Positions 56,101-64,000 of a stretch of DNA of 64,000 nt are shown piece by piece (positions within the stretch are counted from its first letter, which is position 1; each line of letters opens with the position of its first letter). The notes below the pieces were generated by a model. That model did no database searches, was not told the origin of the DNA, and saw nothing but the letters and a program-made list of their open reading frames with translations. A program made the position numbers and the translations under genes. Origin of the DNA: Pyrenophora tritici-repentis (lineage: Eukaryota > Ascomycota > Dothideomycetes > Pleosporales > Pleosporaceae); assembly GCF_003171515.1 (NCBI RefSeq), contig NC_089393.1:2480001-2544000 (forward strand), read 5' to 3'.

Positions 56101-57063
56101 TGGTGTACTGATCATCGCAGACAAGTGTACCCGCAGACCTTGGGGGCTATGCTGGCGGCATTATCATGTTAGCAGGAAAAGCAACTGTGAGATCGGATCC
56201 ACTGGTTTCCGTGATGGGGAGTTCCGCATTGCATTCAAGCGGATTTGCTTCCCCGCGTCATATAAGACCCACGAAAAAGAGTTCAAGCTTTTTATGTAAG
56301 CTTCTGACGCTCACGAACTCCCTTTAGAGATCAACCAATCGACTGATCTAAATATCCAACTTTTGTCAAGCTTTCCGGTGTTCTGTTGAGTTGATGCCAC
56401 TGACATCCATCTCACAGCATGACAACTCTGTCATCACCAGTCGTTCCACTGCTATTGAGCGGACTATTGCAGGGTGTGGTTTACTAAATTGAGAAAGGAC
56501 GACTCTGTCCTCATCAATGCGACCAGATCTGCTCAAATCAGCAGCCCTTACTTGAATGGTAATACATTCATTGTTGACTGTACTAGCCGAAGGTTGGTAG
56601 GTGTACTACCGCCACCTCTGCACAATAACCGTCAAAACTCCGATTAACTACCATGAAGAAGTCCAGTGTGTCTCTAAATCGCAATTGTTGCCACGATCCG
56701 TGAGTAAGCGAATTTGTGAAACTGTTATATCGCGCATTGAGATATCCAGATTCTTAGCACTCTGCAACAACCCATGACTGAACGGCAGGATGCATCCACC
56801 TACAAGTAGAACTCAATTAATCCTCCCATTCCGCAAGTAAAAGCGTCACGATGCCATGCCCCCACTCTGAGATTATCGGTTCAACCAAATGCAATGCTTA
56901 AGCCCCACCATCAAACCCCCTCACTAGCAAAAAATCTGTCCGACATGACCCCACCCCACCAACCCATCTCTCACCCCTCCAAAGCCAGCACCGCCTTCCA
57001 ATTCATTTCAACTTATCTACATATACCTATCATTTCCAATTTCTTTCATCATTACTAAGCAAC
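53153..57063. other. Gene-poor region
   Basis: About 3.9 kb with no gene I can support. One imperfect 12-bp inverted repeat is noted at 54603-54633. Open frames (for example 54247-54588) lack protein-like composition. The final 60 bases before 57064 are T/C/A-rich with TATA-like steps and may act as the leader of the tRNA genes. Confidence 0.5.
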
Positions 57064-57200
57064 GGCCTAATGGCCCAATGGCAAGGCGCTTGACTACGAT
57101 CACATCGAAATCAAGAGATTCCAGGTTGTAAGTTCAACCCTTCAATGCCTTGCATTCGAATCCCGACTAACACTCTTCCCAGCGACCCCTGGTTAGGTCA
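57064..57200 (+). tRNA. tRNA-Arg(ACG) with two introns
   Basis: Acceptor GGCCTAA (57064-57070) pairs with TTAGGTC (57193-57199), one G-T wobble; discriminator A at 57200. D arm GCC/GGC. Anticodon stem CTTGA (57089-57093) pairs with TCAAG (57111-57115); anticodon ACG at 57096-57098, with about 10 nt of extra loop (57100-57109), a normal nuclear tRNA intron. T stem CCAGG (57121-57125) pairs with CCTGG (57188-57192), but the T-loop TTCGACC is split after TT by a 55-nt insert, 57128-57182, with GTAAGT, CTAAC (57167-57171) and CAG. Removing both inserts gives a 72-nt canonical tRNA. The A box TGGCCCAATGG is intact; the B box is split. Could be an inactive copy, but all stems are intact. Confidence 0.85.
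57128..57182 (+). other. Spliceosomal-type intron in the T-loop of tRNA-Arg
   Basis: 55 nt, GTAAGT donor, GACTAAC branch site 11 nt before a CAG acceptor after a pyrimidine-rich stretch (actcttccc). It interrupts the T-loop between T55 and C56. The first bases also recreate a B-box-like GTTCAACCC. Confidence 0.8.
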
Positions 57201-57212
57201 GCAATATTTTCA

Positions 57213-57345
57213 GCATCGGTGGTTTAGTGGTAAAATTAGCCGTTGCCATTCCAGTTTCGGCTAGCCCCGGGTTCGGTAAGTTCAGAGCATTCTGAGAGAC
57301 AGTGAGCAGTTGAACTAACAGTTGAAAAGATTCCCGGCCGATGCA
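57213..57345 (+). tRNA. tRNA-Gly(GCC) with two introns
   Basis: Acceptor GCATCGG (57213-57219) pairs perfectly with CCGATGC (57338-57344); discriminator A. D arm GTTT/AAAT with A box TGGTTTAGTGG. Anticodon stem AGCCG (57238-57242) pairs with CGGCT (57258-57262); anticodon GCC at 57245-57247, with an 8-nt intron at about 57249-57256. T stem CCGGG (57267-57271) pairs with CCCGG (57333-57337); the T-loop TTCGATT is split after TTCG by a 54-nt insert, 57276-57329, with GTAAGT, ACTAAC and AG. Without inserts the RNA matches the conserved eukaryotic tRNA-Gly(GCC). Followed by a T9 Pol III terminator. It lies 12 bp after tRNA-Arg, same strand. Confidence 0.87.
57276..57329 (+). other. Spliceosomal-type intron in the T-loop of tRNA-Gly
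   Basis: 54 nt, GTAAGT donor, AACTAAC branch site (CTAAC 57315-57319) 10 nt before the AG. It interrupts the loop between G57 and A58, a different position from the tRNA-Arg insert. Both inserts begin GTAAGTTCA and share CTAACA. Confidence 0.8.
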
Positions 57346-57358
57346 ACTTGCAACATTC

Positions 57359-57367
57359 TTTTTTTTT
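57359..57367 (+). terminator. RNA polymerase III T-run terminator
   Basis: Nine consecutive T 13 bp after the tRNA-Gly end. A weaker TTTT at 57207-57210 lies between the two tRNAs. Confidence 0.8.
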
Positions 57368-58054
57368 GCGAGAGGGGAGGGAGAAGGGGAAAGAAGATAG
57401 GATAGACGCTTTTTTTGTAGCAAGGTAGGTAGGTGATATAGTATGTCTTATTGCTGTAGCTTTATGCTATGCGTATAATAGGCTTTAAGGCCCTTCTTTG
57501 TGACTATAAGTCTAAGTTGTACATTGTAGGCTGTGAAGGTATATACGCATGCTTGAATGACAGGTATCCCTGCCCCTCTCTCATCCTCACTTGATAATCA
57601 TTGTGGCCGCTTGGGTGATGTTGCTGTTGTCATGAAGTGCTACTCACCGGTGAATGTCGATTTCTCATCCTCATGTGCTTGCGCATTCACCGACGATAGC
57701 TTAACAACGGAAGGAAGCAAAAGAATAAGTTGGCGGACCCAAATCCTGTGATCCTACACCACACTACTTCTTTCACGCAATACACAGCCATCGCCAAAAA
57801 AACTCCTTTTGTAAGTCCTCTCCATCAGCAGAAGACCGCCATGAGAGCTCTGGATAGCTCTCGTGTTCTTTCCACGGGCGTAGCATACGGCAGCCACTAC
57901 CTCGTCACAGAAAATGGTGTCTTGGATGCATCTTCATTACCATGGCTCCTGGCTCCTACAACCAAAGCTATTTCCATCGCAACAGCAATGTCAGCCTCTA
58001 TAACTCAAGCAGACCAGACACCGGGTGACCACGTCACAACCGCGTTGAGAAAAA
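57368..58054. other. Intergenic or 5' leader
   Basis: Upstream of the small hypothetical gene. An open frame from 57841 continues into that gene's second exon and could be an alternative N-terminus. Nothing else seen. Confidence 0.45.
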
Positions 58055-58506
58055 ATGGACCCAAAGAAGCCAATTCCTGCGCGCAAGCCTTTGACGGCCA
58101 AGGAGACTCACGAAGTGAGAGCAATCATTTTCGACGTCATAGTTCGAACTCATCATGGCAGACACTGCAAAACTTGGGCTTCACCAACCCCCTGCGCACC
58201 GTCAACAACAGTACAAGAGATGAGGGCGAGCTCATTTCAGACATGACACCGACAGACGCCAATGTCGGCAAGCCCACTTCGATCAGGGAAAGCATTGCTA
58301 CGGCCATGAGCTCCATGCACCTGCCCGGGCCCAAGCCCAAGCGCTCGGCGTCCAACGAGCTTCTGAAGATTGACGACCTTGAGAACTACCAGCAAGCATG
58401 TACCGAGTACAAGCAGGCACTGAAAGAGGGTTGGAGCAAGGAGCGACTGTTGGCGCTGGTTGATGCCTGGCAGAAGATTGACGGGGGAGGAGGCCGCAAA
58501 GGATAG
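58055..58506 (+). CDS. Hypothetical small protein
   Basis: 134 aa in the preferred model: ATG at 58055 (A at -3, G at +4), exon 1 58055-58114 (MDPKKPIPARKPLTAKETHE), a 47-nt intron with GTGAGA and GCAG, exon 2 58162-58506. The C-terminal part SNELLKIDDLENYQQACTEYKQALKEGWSKERLLALVDAWQKID looks like a conserved helical domain. No family recognised. An alternative unspliced frame from the ATG at 57841 gives 221 aa with the same C-terminus; its N-terminal half is less protein-like. Transcript data would decide. Confidence 0.55.
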
Positions 58507-59134
58507 GTGGGCTAGAGCTCACTCACCTACGGGATTTGAAGGTAAGAAAAATGTCTTTGAACTTCCAGTATATCAATGTGCAGGTTGGCTAACAGTAATA
58601 GGGTGGTCTGCTTTGACATGTTTGCGTTTGTCGCGAGACGATGCGATGAACGTTCGGCGAGGCTGCGTCGATACCCACGATACCCACGATACCCTCAGAC
58701 GCGCTGGAGAAGCCTAAAAGTTTTTGTTTACTGGAATCGTGCCGCAATCAACTGCATTGGAAATTAGGGAGGAGAAAGGCGTTGCTGAGCAAGGCTGGGA
58801 GCATTGCAAAAAGCAAAAATCATGTCATGTATTTGAGCGCAACAGCGCGAGACCAGAATACAAAAGCAGAGGCGATAAGCTGAATAATCGCAAACCTGGA
58901 AACCCGATGGAAAGAAGGGCCGAAGTGATGAACGTTATGATGTGCCTTATGACGATCAGGAACGCGGACAAGGATTTTGGCGTAATTCGGTCGCCCCTAC
59001 GTCATCGCTCTGCAACCTAACATAACACAGCTGGTTCTTACTCTACCTCACACCACCAACACAAGCCATTGAAACTCTGCACAACACTCCAACTTTACCC
59101 ATTCACATCTAAAACTTCTCACATTCAAATCACA
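58507..59134. other. Intergenic, promoter of the AEQDR-repeat gene
   Basis: The last 130 bases are a C/A-rich leader (ACACAAC-type) typical of highly expressed fungal genes. No other feature seen. Confidence 0.5.
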
Positions 59135-59760
59135 ATGGGTTGGTTCAGCTCCACAGAAAAGTCCGCTGCGGCGACTCACCCCGTCAACCTCGACGTCACA
59201 AAAGAATACGGTTCAGCAGCCGAGCAAGACCGCTACGGCCAGCATTTCGCCTCCTCCACCGATGCCATCCGCCGCGGCATCGACAAAGGTGTCGACAAGA
59301 TCCAGAACGCAGCCAAGACCGCCGGCTCTGGTGCTGAGCAGGACCGCTACAGCGAGCACCTCAGCATTGGCGACCGTGGCTACAATGCCTTGAAGGCCGC
59401 TGCCATGTACAAGGGTGATGGCGCAGAGCAAGACCGATACAACAGCCACTTTAGCCCAGCTCTACACAGCATCGACGCCTTCAAGGCCATCAAGGCAGCA
59501 GGAAGCGTTGCCGCAAACGGAGAGAAGAACGCTAGCTGGTATGGATTGGGATACGATGGTCAGCAAAGGGCTAAGCTCTTGGCTGGAGGTGGCATGGGTG
59601 CTGAGCAGGTAAGTCAATCTTCCATCACAGCGACACAAGGACCATGTTGACAATGTTGTAGGACCGCCTAGGACAGCACTTTTCCTTGAGCAAGGACGCT
59701 GTTGCCAACGCCGCGCAGAGAGTACAAGACGGTGCAAGGGATGTACTTCACGGAAGATAG
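59135..59760 (+). CDS. Small protein with four AEQDR repeats
   Basis: 190 aa; exons 59135-59608 and 59662-59760 (573 nt in frame), start at CACAATGGG. Four copies of a motif near AEQDRY-x2-H-[FL]-[AS]: AAEQDRYGQHFA, GAEQDRYSEHLS, GAEQDRYNSHFS and GAEQDRLGQHFS, spaced by about 32, 29 and 56 residues, joined by Ala/Lys-rich helices. The intron falls exactly inside the fourth repeat (AEQ|DR). No signal peptide or membrane segment. Not recognised as a named family; the pattern resembles small stress-type hydrophilic proteins, but that is only an impression. Confidence 0.8.
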
Positions 59761-60518
59761 GATGACGTTGTAATATGATAGTTGAATGGAAGTGGATGAG
59801 CCTCAGATTATGAGGCTGATGATATGTACAACACTGAGATTGTATCAAAACAAAAAACATTCACGAGACAGAATTTTCGATTCATGTCTTTGCAGCAGTA
59901 ACATACAAGTCAATCCCAGAGACTGTCATGTTGTCATAATCGTATGAACACTCGTCAACTTGACGATGAAGAGAAACATGATGTCGGACCGGATATGTGT
60001 TTGTCCTAGCGTCATGAGGCGGGATCCCATTCGACGTCAACAGTGGGCCATCACTGAGTCACTTCTCACTTATTCCCTCGTTAATAGCGTTGCGGTGTTT
60101 GATTAGTGACGTAAAATTCAAGTAAGGCAGGACGGAGGATTTGCTAAGGTAAGATGAGTCGTTGGAACTCTTTTCTTTATATACTTATGTTGGCTTCAGG
60201 GTTCGTCAAGATGTATCTGTACTATACATGACCGGTCGCTTAGCCATTCAAGACGGCAGGAAGTAAGTCATACTACGCCAGTAATGAAACCCAACTGCAG
60301 GACACCAAACTACCATCCCCTCTCCTTGCACTCTCATCATGAAGTCCCTGTATATAGGCAAATTCCCCATTTCCAGCATTCTCTCTCACTCCACACCTAC
60401 GCTCTTCACTCTTTGCTCCACTCAACCCTCGACATCTCCTTCCACCAACCCACTCGTCACCAATGTCTATACCCTAAATGCGCCTCTCTAGCCAGATTAG
60501 CAAACTATCTCTTATACT
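59761..60518. other. Intergenic, convergent 3' flanks
   Basis: Between the AEQDR gene and the minus-strand gene that ends at 60519. C/A-rich near 60300-60480. No gene supported. Confidence 0.5.
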
Positions 60519-61157
60519 TTACATCCTCCCTTCATCCTGTGTAGCACCGGGGTGCAACATACCATCATTACCATGCAGCTTCCGGTAAGTAGCCATGCGG
60601 CCTGTAGCCGTAGCTAGAGAAGGAAAGTCGTCATTTTCGAAGTTGATCTTGGATACAGACGCTCCAGTAGAGAAGATCTTGGCCTCGGCGGGCTTCTCTT
60701 TAAACGGAGTCTGGTACCCAGGATTCGTGGTACGGCCGGTGCGGCGACCCATGGGCGGCGCGACATGGAAGGGAGGAACGTTGAGTTGGGCATTTGTGGG
60801 ACGGTGGCCTGGGGGTGCGAGTTGTCGCATCGTGGGGAGAAGAGGTTGGTACGGGGGAGTTTCTGGGCGCTCCATGGGAGGAGAGAAGGGTGCGCGAGGT
60901 GAAGATGGGCGAGAGACGTTTGAAGAGGCCAAAGTGCTTCGAATGAAATACTGGATGCAGACGAACCAGAGGACGATGAAGAGCATGGAGGCTATGACGA
61001 TAAGGTTGTGCTGGCCCTTGGGATCTAGGAACCAGTACTCAAAGAGCGTGCCGTGGAAGACGTCGTAGAAGCGATCTGCGAGCTCGTTGAGCGTGGTGCC
61101 GACGTAGACTTCTAGCGGGCTTGCCTCGTGGTATCGTGGGGGCGTCCAGATGGCCAT
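60519..61157 (-). CDS. Hypothetical single-pass membrane protein
   Basis: 212 aa, single exon, start at 61157 (MAIWTPPRYHEAS). One hydrophobic segment at about 51-73 (NLIVIASMLFIVLWFVCIQYF) after a short N-terminal domain with aromatic residues (DVFHGTLFEYWFLDPKGQ). The C-terminal 140 residues are Pro/Arg-rich and disordered, then a conserved-looking end (SKINFENDDFPSLATATGRMATYRKLHG). No family recognised. Next to another small membrane-protein gene on the same strand. Confidence 0.65.
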   Translation of the reverse strand: MAIWTPPRYHEASPLEVYVGTTLNELADRFYDVFHGTLFEYWFLDPKGQHNLIVIASMLFIVLWFVCIQYFIRSTLASSNVSRPSSPRAPFSPPMERPETPPYQPLLPTMRQLAPPGHRPTNAQLNVPPFHVAPPMGRRTGRTTNPGYQTPFKEKPAEAKIFSTGASVSKINFENDDFPSLATATGRMATYRKLHGNDGMLHPGATQDEGRM

Positions 61158-61531
61158 ATTGGTGGCATGTGTCGGGAGTTTGTGGACAGTATGTGGGTGA
61201 CTGGGGTGGTGGGTTGAGTAGAAAAGAGTCGGCGCACTTGGTTAAGAAAGAGAGGAAGAAAGAGAGGAAGAAAGAGAGGAAGAAAGAGAGGAAGAAAGGT
61301 AGGCAGTGTTTGTGTTCCTATTTACACTAGCGTCGCGTGAACTGACGGGTGTTTCTAGTACCCCTCCCACATGGTCCCTGGGGTGGTAGAGTGAAAGAAT
61401 AGCGCCTAGGCTGCCGCCAATCCAAACCAATTATTAGACATGGCAAAAGTCATCCAGACATAGATACAACAATTCGCCCTACAAGTCCTAGCAGCTCCCT
61501 GTACCACGCGTCTCAGTAATTCTCCGTCCAT
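61158..61531. other. Intergenic with purine repeat
   Basis: Promoter of the preceding minus-strand gene; contains the 12-bp purine repeat listed separately. Nothing else seen. Confidence 0.5.
61244..61298 (+). repeat. 12-bp purine tandem repeat
   Basis: Four exact copies of aagaaagagagg plus a partial fifth, about 90 bp upstream of the start of the minus-strand membrane-protein gene. Pure purine on one strand, so triplex-prone. Confidence 0.95.
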
Positions 61532-62074
61532 CTAAGCACCCTCAGGTTTCCCAAAGTTGGTATCAATCGTGACACTACCCTTGTACAAGCTGTCCTCTGG
61601 AAAATCCCACAGGTTCCTCCTAATTCTCGGCTGTTCCGCCACCTTAACTTTTGGTGCAAATATCGGACAAGGTTCCTTACCCAGAGCGCGCCACTTTGCT
61701 TCTACTATGTCAATTCCCATGCCTGGGGGGTATTGCGATGGCACCTTCTGGTGGTGGGTGGAAGCAATGACATTGGGCGGTAGTGGACGTCGTGTGGTGT
61801 TGCGTTTGCGTTTACGCAGGCGTAAGAGTGGAATGACTGTGAGGAAGATGAAGAAGATGAGGGCGTGTGTGAGGTATGGGTAGGTGGTGTAGAAATCAGA
61901 TAGAGCTTTTGTGATGGTGGTCTTCTGCTCTTCGTATGCATCATGTGCTTTGTCGAAAGAGAACAAGTTTTGGAAGAAACTGGACTCATTTTCCACATGC
62001 GAGTCTTCGGAGAGGCGCAAAAGTCGTGCTGCTTTTTCCAATTCCTCAAATTGGTTCCTGATACGCTCCTCCAT
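61532..62074 (-). CDS. Hypothetical single-pass membrane protein
   Basis: 180 aa, single exon, start at 62074. N-terminal amphipathic/coiled region (EERIRNQFEELEKAARLLRLSED), one membrane segment at about 68-86 (LTHALIFFIFLTVIPLLRL) followed by a strongly basic patch RKRKRN, then a soluble tail with VEAKWRALGKEPCPIF and NLWDFPEDSLYKGSVTIDTNFG. The positive patch suggests the C-terminus faces the cytosol. Not recognised. Confidence 0.65.
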   Translation of the reverse strand: MEERIRNQFEELEKAARLLRLSEDSHVENESSFFQNLFSFDKAHDAYEEQKTTITKALSDFYTTYPYLTHALIFFIFLTVIPLLRLRKRKRNTTRRPLPPNVIASTHHQKVPSQYPPGMGIDIVEAKWRALGKEPCPIFAPKVKVAEQPRIRRNLWDFPEDSLYKGSVTIDTNFGKPEGA

Positions 62075-62781
62075 TCCCGCGGTTGTGGGGCAAGTTGATG
62101 AAGTAGGGGAGTGAGAGGTAACGGAGGTGAAATGTATGAGACTGCGCGTGAGAGCAGTAGATATATCAACTGGTGGTTATTCTAACCGAGAACGTTCATG
62201 AACGCGCTTACACTGACGAATGAAACGCTAACTCTTTTGGGTATCTGTAGAGTCCAGTATCGCACTAGTGGTGAAACTCTGGAACTATACGTTCTGAATC
62301 ACTCTAGAACATGCAAGTCACTGAAATCACCTCAGCAACAGCCAGATATCACAGAACCTACACAAGAGTTTTCCAAAACACCCTCTTCTTCTCCCTCGTC
62401 AAGGTCGCGCTGCTCACGCAGGCCGTGATCTTCGCCATCGCGCTTGTCAAGCAAGAGGTGCATGGTGGCCAACGCCGGCACCGGTCGACGGGAGGGTAAT
62501 GTGGCGCTGTTGTGCCGTTGTCAGACGATAAGGAGACAATTCGTTGGGTTGCGGAGGAGGCGTAAGAGTTGTTGTGACATTTGATCCGACATCGTTTTGT
62601 TCGACTCGCGTTCCGCCTTCCGTCTGCCATCTTTTCTTCTTTGTTGTAGTTCCTACCACATACATGGCTTCTGCAATTGAATGTTCTTTTAGTAACCTGT
62701 ATCTCTATTTGTCTCTGCGTGACATACAAGTTTGAGAGGCCTTTGTTTAACAGAGTATCCCACTCCATTGCCTTCCCACGC
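62075..62781. other. Intergenic
   Basis: A plus-strand frame at 62311-62499 contains one hydrophobic stretch (FFSLVKVALLTQAVIFAIALV) and could be an exon of a small membrane protein, but I could not define its ends. Otherwise nothing supported. Confidence 0.4.
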
Positions 62782-63384
62782 TCAACGTCCTTGTTTTCTT
62801 GGATCTGGCGCGTAAATCTTTGTCCCTTGAGGCAACTTCCTCCTCCGCTCCTCCGTCCCTGTCATACTAACATCCTGCATGCCCGTCGTCAAACTCGACA
62901 CCAAACCAGATGATCGGCGCCTTACCAACCCCTTCTCATTCCCTATAGTCGTACTATCCTGCCTCACCAGACCACGGACCCTCGTCTCACCACCCCGAGT
63001 CGGCGCGTGCGATCCCTCCGGTACATCTAAGCCCTCGTACCTCTTCCGCAACTCCACAAGGCTCAACTCCATTTGTCCGATGATTTGCTTTTCTTCGTGC
63101 ATCACTTCGCAGAGTTCTTCCCATACGCTTTGTATTTCGGGGGAAAGCGGTGTGCGCTGGGATGGTGGCGGTGCCGGAAATAGAGGTAAGAACTCTGGTT
63201 GTGGGTGTAGGAAGACTTCGGGTGAGGGGGGTCCTTCCACATGCGTGTAGAGGCCGATGCCGGTAACGTAGGGGGTTGTGCCAGGTGGGACGTGGCGCTT
63301 GAAGGCGTTTATGAGGTCGCCGTTCATGCGGTGTTTGCGGACGGCGGCTACATCGGGTGGGATGGTGTTGTTGGAGGATGTCAT
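62782..63384 (-). CDS. Hypothetical protein
   Basis: 200 aa from the ATG at 63384 (MTSSNNTIPPDVAAVRKHRM); the frame is open further upstream but without protein-like content. Ordered block AAVRKHRMNGDLINAFKRHVPPGTTPYVTGIGLYTHVEG, a Pro-rich linker, then a helix (IQSVWEELCEVMHEEKQIIGQMELSLVELRKRYEGLDVPEG) that may form a coiled coil, and a basic Ser-rich tail ending PQGTKIYAPDPRKQGR. No known family recognised. Confidence 0.6.
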   Translation of the reverse strand: MTSSNNTIPPDVAAVRKHRMNGDLINAFKRHVPPGTTPYVTGIGLYTHVEGPPSPEVFLHPQPEFLPLFPAPPPSQRTPLSPEIQSVWEELCEVMHEEKQIIGQMELSLVELRKRYEGLDVPEGSHAPTRGGETRVRGLVRQDSTTIGNEKGLVRRRSSGLVSSLTTGMQDVSMTGTEERRRKLPQGTKIYAPDPRKQGR

Positions 63385-63879
63385 TTTGACTGTGTGGGAA
63401 GTGTGTGTTCTGGTGTGGGTTAGTCTTTGTGGTTGCGTGTGATAAGTCACGGATCGAAAATGTGAAAGAGTGAGAATTGCATAAATTGCAGTGAAAAAGT
63501 AGATAATCAGAAGACGACAACCAAAAGGGAAACCCCGATCATACTGGCCTCTCCTCTTGCCAATAGTGCTCATGCTCACCTGTGTGCTGCTCCTTCGCAG
63601 AGAACTTTGTCATGCACTTCTCACATATTCAATGCTACAGAAAACGTACTTTCTGAATAGGAATGCGCAAAGTGATGACCTTGCAGTTCCAATCCTCAAT
63701 TTCAGTGTGCGCCTACAAACAACGTGTCGTAGTAACAGCTGTCGCGCGTGTCGTATCGATAAGCTCCACTACTAACTATCCCCAATCGGCACTAGCTCCT
63801 ATCATCCCCGCTACCTACTAATCCGCCATATCCAGACCACCACCATCCATCATCAACGCGTCATGTCTAAATACACAAC
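63385..63879. other. Intergenic, divergent promoters
   Basis: Between the minus-strand hypothetical gene and a possible plus-strand gene at the right edge. Nothing else seen. Confidence 0.45.
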
Positions 63880-64000
63880 ATGTCGATCCGGTCTCGCTCC
63901 CGATCGAACTCCACAGTCTCAGGAACGCCGCTTTCTGGGACGGGAACCCTAAAAGTGCTGACATCAAGGTAAAATGGCATTGGCTGCTTTGTCCAAAAAG
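63880..64000 (+). CDS. Possible first exon of a gene running off the right edge
   Basis: ATG at 63880 opens a frame MSIRSRSRSNSTVSGTPLS... that reaches a GTAAAA donor-like site at about 63969. Basic/Ser-rich N-terminus, no identification possible. A competing upstream ATG at 63863 is in another frame and stops at about 63950. Low confidence. Confidence 0.35.

Noticed and set aside
57151..57172. B-box-like TTCGAATCC inside the tRNA-Arg T-loop insert as part of a third tRNA
   Set aside because: No acceptor or anticodon arm can be built around it; it is better explained as intron sequence between GTAAGT and CTAAC.
62311..62499. 62-aa plus-strand ORF with one hydrophobic stretch
   Set aside because: No start context, no recognised family and no definable exon ends; mentioned only in the intergenic note.

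Overview
The window is nuclear DNA of a filamentous ascomycete fungus. Dothideomycetes/Pleosporales is my best guess, from gene style and transposon type only; no phylogenetic marker was compared. Host genes carry short (about 45-60 nt) GT..AG introns with CTAAC-like branch points, there are no operons, coding regions are separated by compact gaps, and two Ty1/Copia retrotransposons are present.

Layout. 1-12.3 kb: 3' part of a carnitine acetyltransferase gene, a Hook-type dynein adaptor, a small secreted inhibitor-I9 protein and a Pumilio (PUF) RNA-binding protein. 12.3-22.4 kb: a short-chain dehydrogenase, RNase H2 catalytic subunit, a basic Ser/Pro-rich hypothetical protein, an NMNAT-like nucleotidylyltransferase interrupted by an in-frame stop (or a 36-nt intron), and a protein kinase broken by three single-base shifts in homopolymers. 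22.5-33.9 kb: two Copia elements only 64 bp apart, each with identical LTRs and a perfect 5-bp target duplication, so both look young. 34.0-41.8 kb: MFS sugar transporter, a hypothetical protein, then the divergent pair MAK16 / mitochondrial tRNA-modification GTPase MSS1 (MnmE). 41.8-47.1 kb and 53.2-57.0 kb are gene-poor. Between and after them lie an F-box protein, the HUS1 checkpoint clamp subunit and a rhodopsin-like 7-TM membrane protein. 57.06-57.35 kb holds a tandem pair of tRNA genes, followed by small hypothetical proteins to the right edge.

Most notable: tRNA-Arg(ACG) and tRNA-Gly(GCC), 12 bp apart, each appear to carry two introns: an ordinary short anticodon-loop intron and a 54-55 nt insert in the T-loop that looks exactly like a spliceosomal intron (GTAAGT, CTAAC, AG). 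Removing both inserts gives canonical cloverleafs. The T-loop inserts split the internal B box, so both transcription and processing of these tRNAs would have to be unusual. I know of no described fungal precedent, but could not search.

Other points of interest: two copies of a mini-ORF ending in the peptide MGRGGYN; a terminal 19-nt exon that restores the conserved C-terminal FCxGK of MSS1; a 13-nt exon in HUS1; a half-tRNA primer site in the second Copia element; and a small protein built on four AEQDR repeats. Functionally the host genes are mostly unrelated housekeeping genes (acetyl transfer, endosome transport, mRNA control, DNA repair, ribosome biogenesis, tRNA modification); I see no secondary-metabolite cluster.
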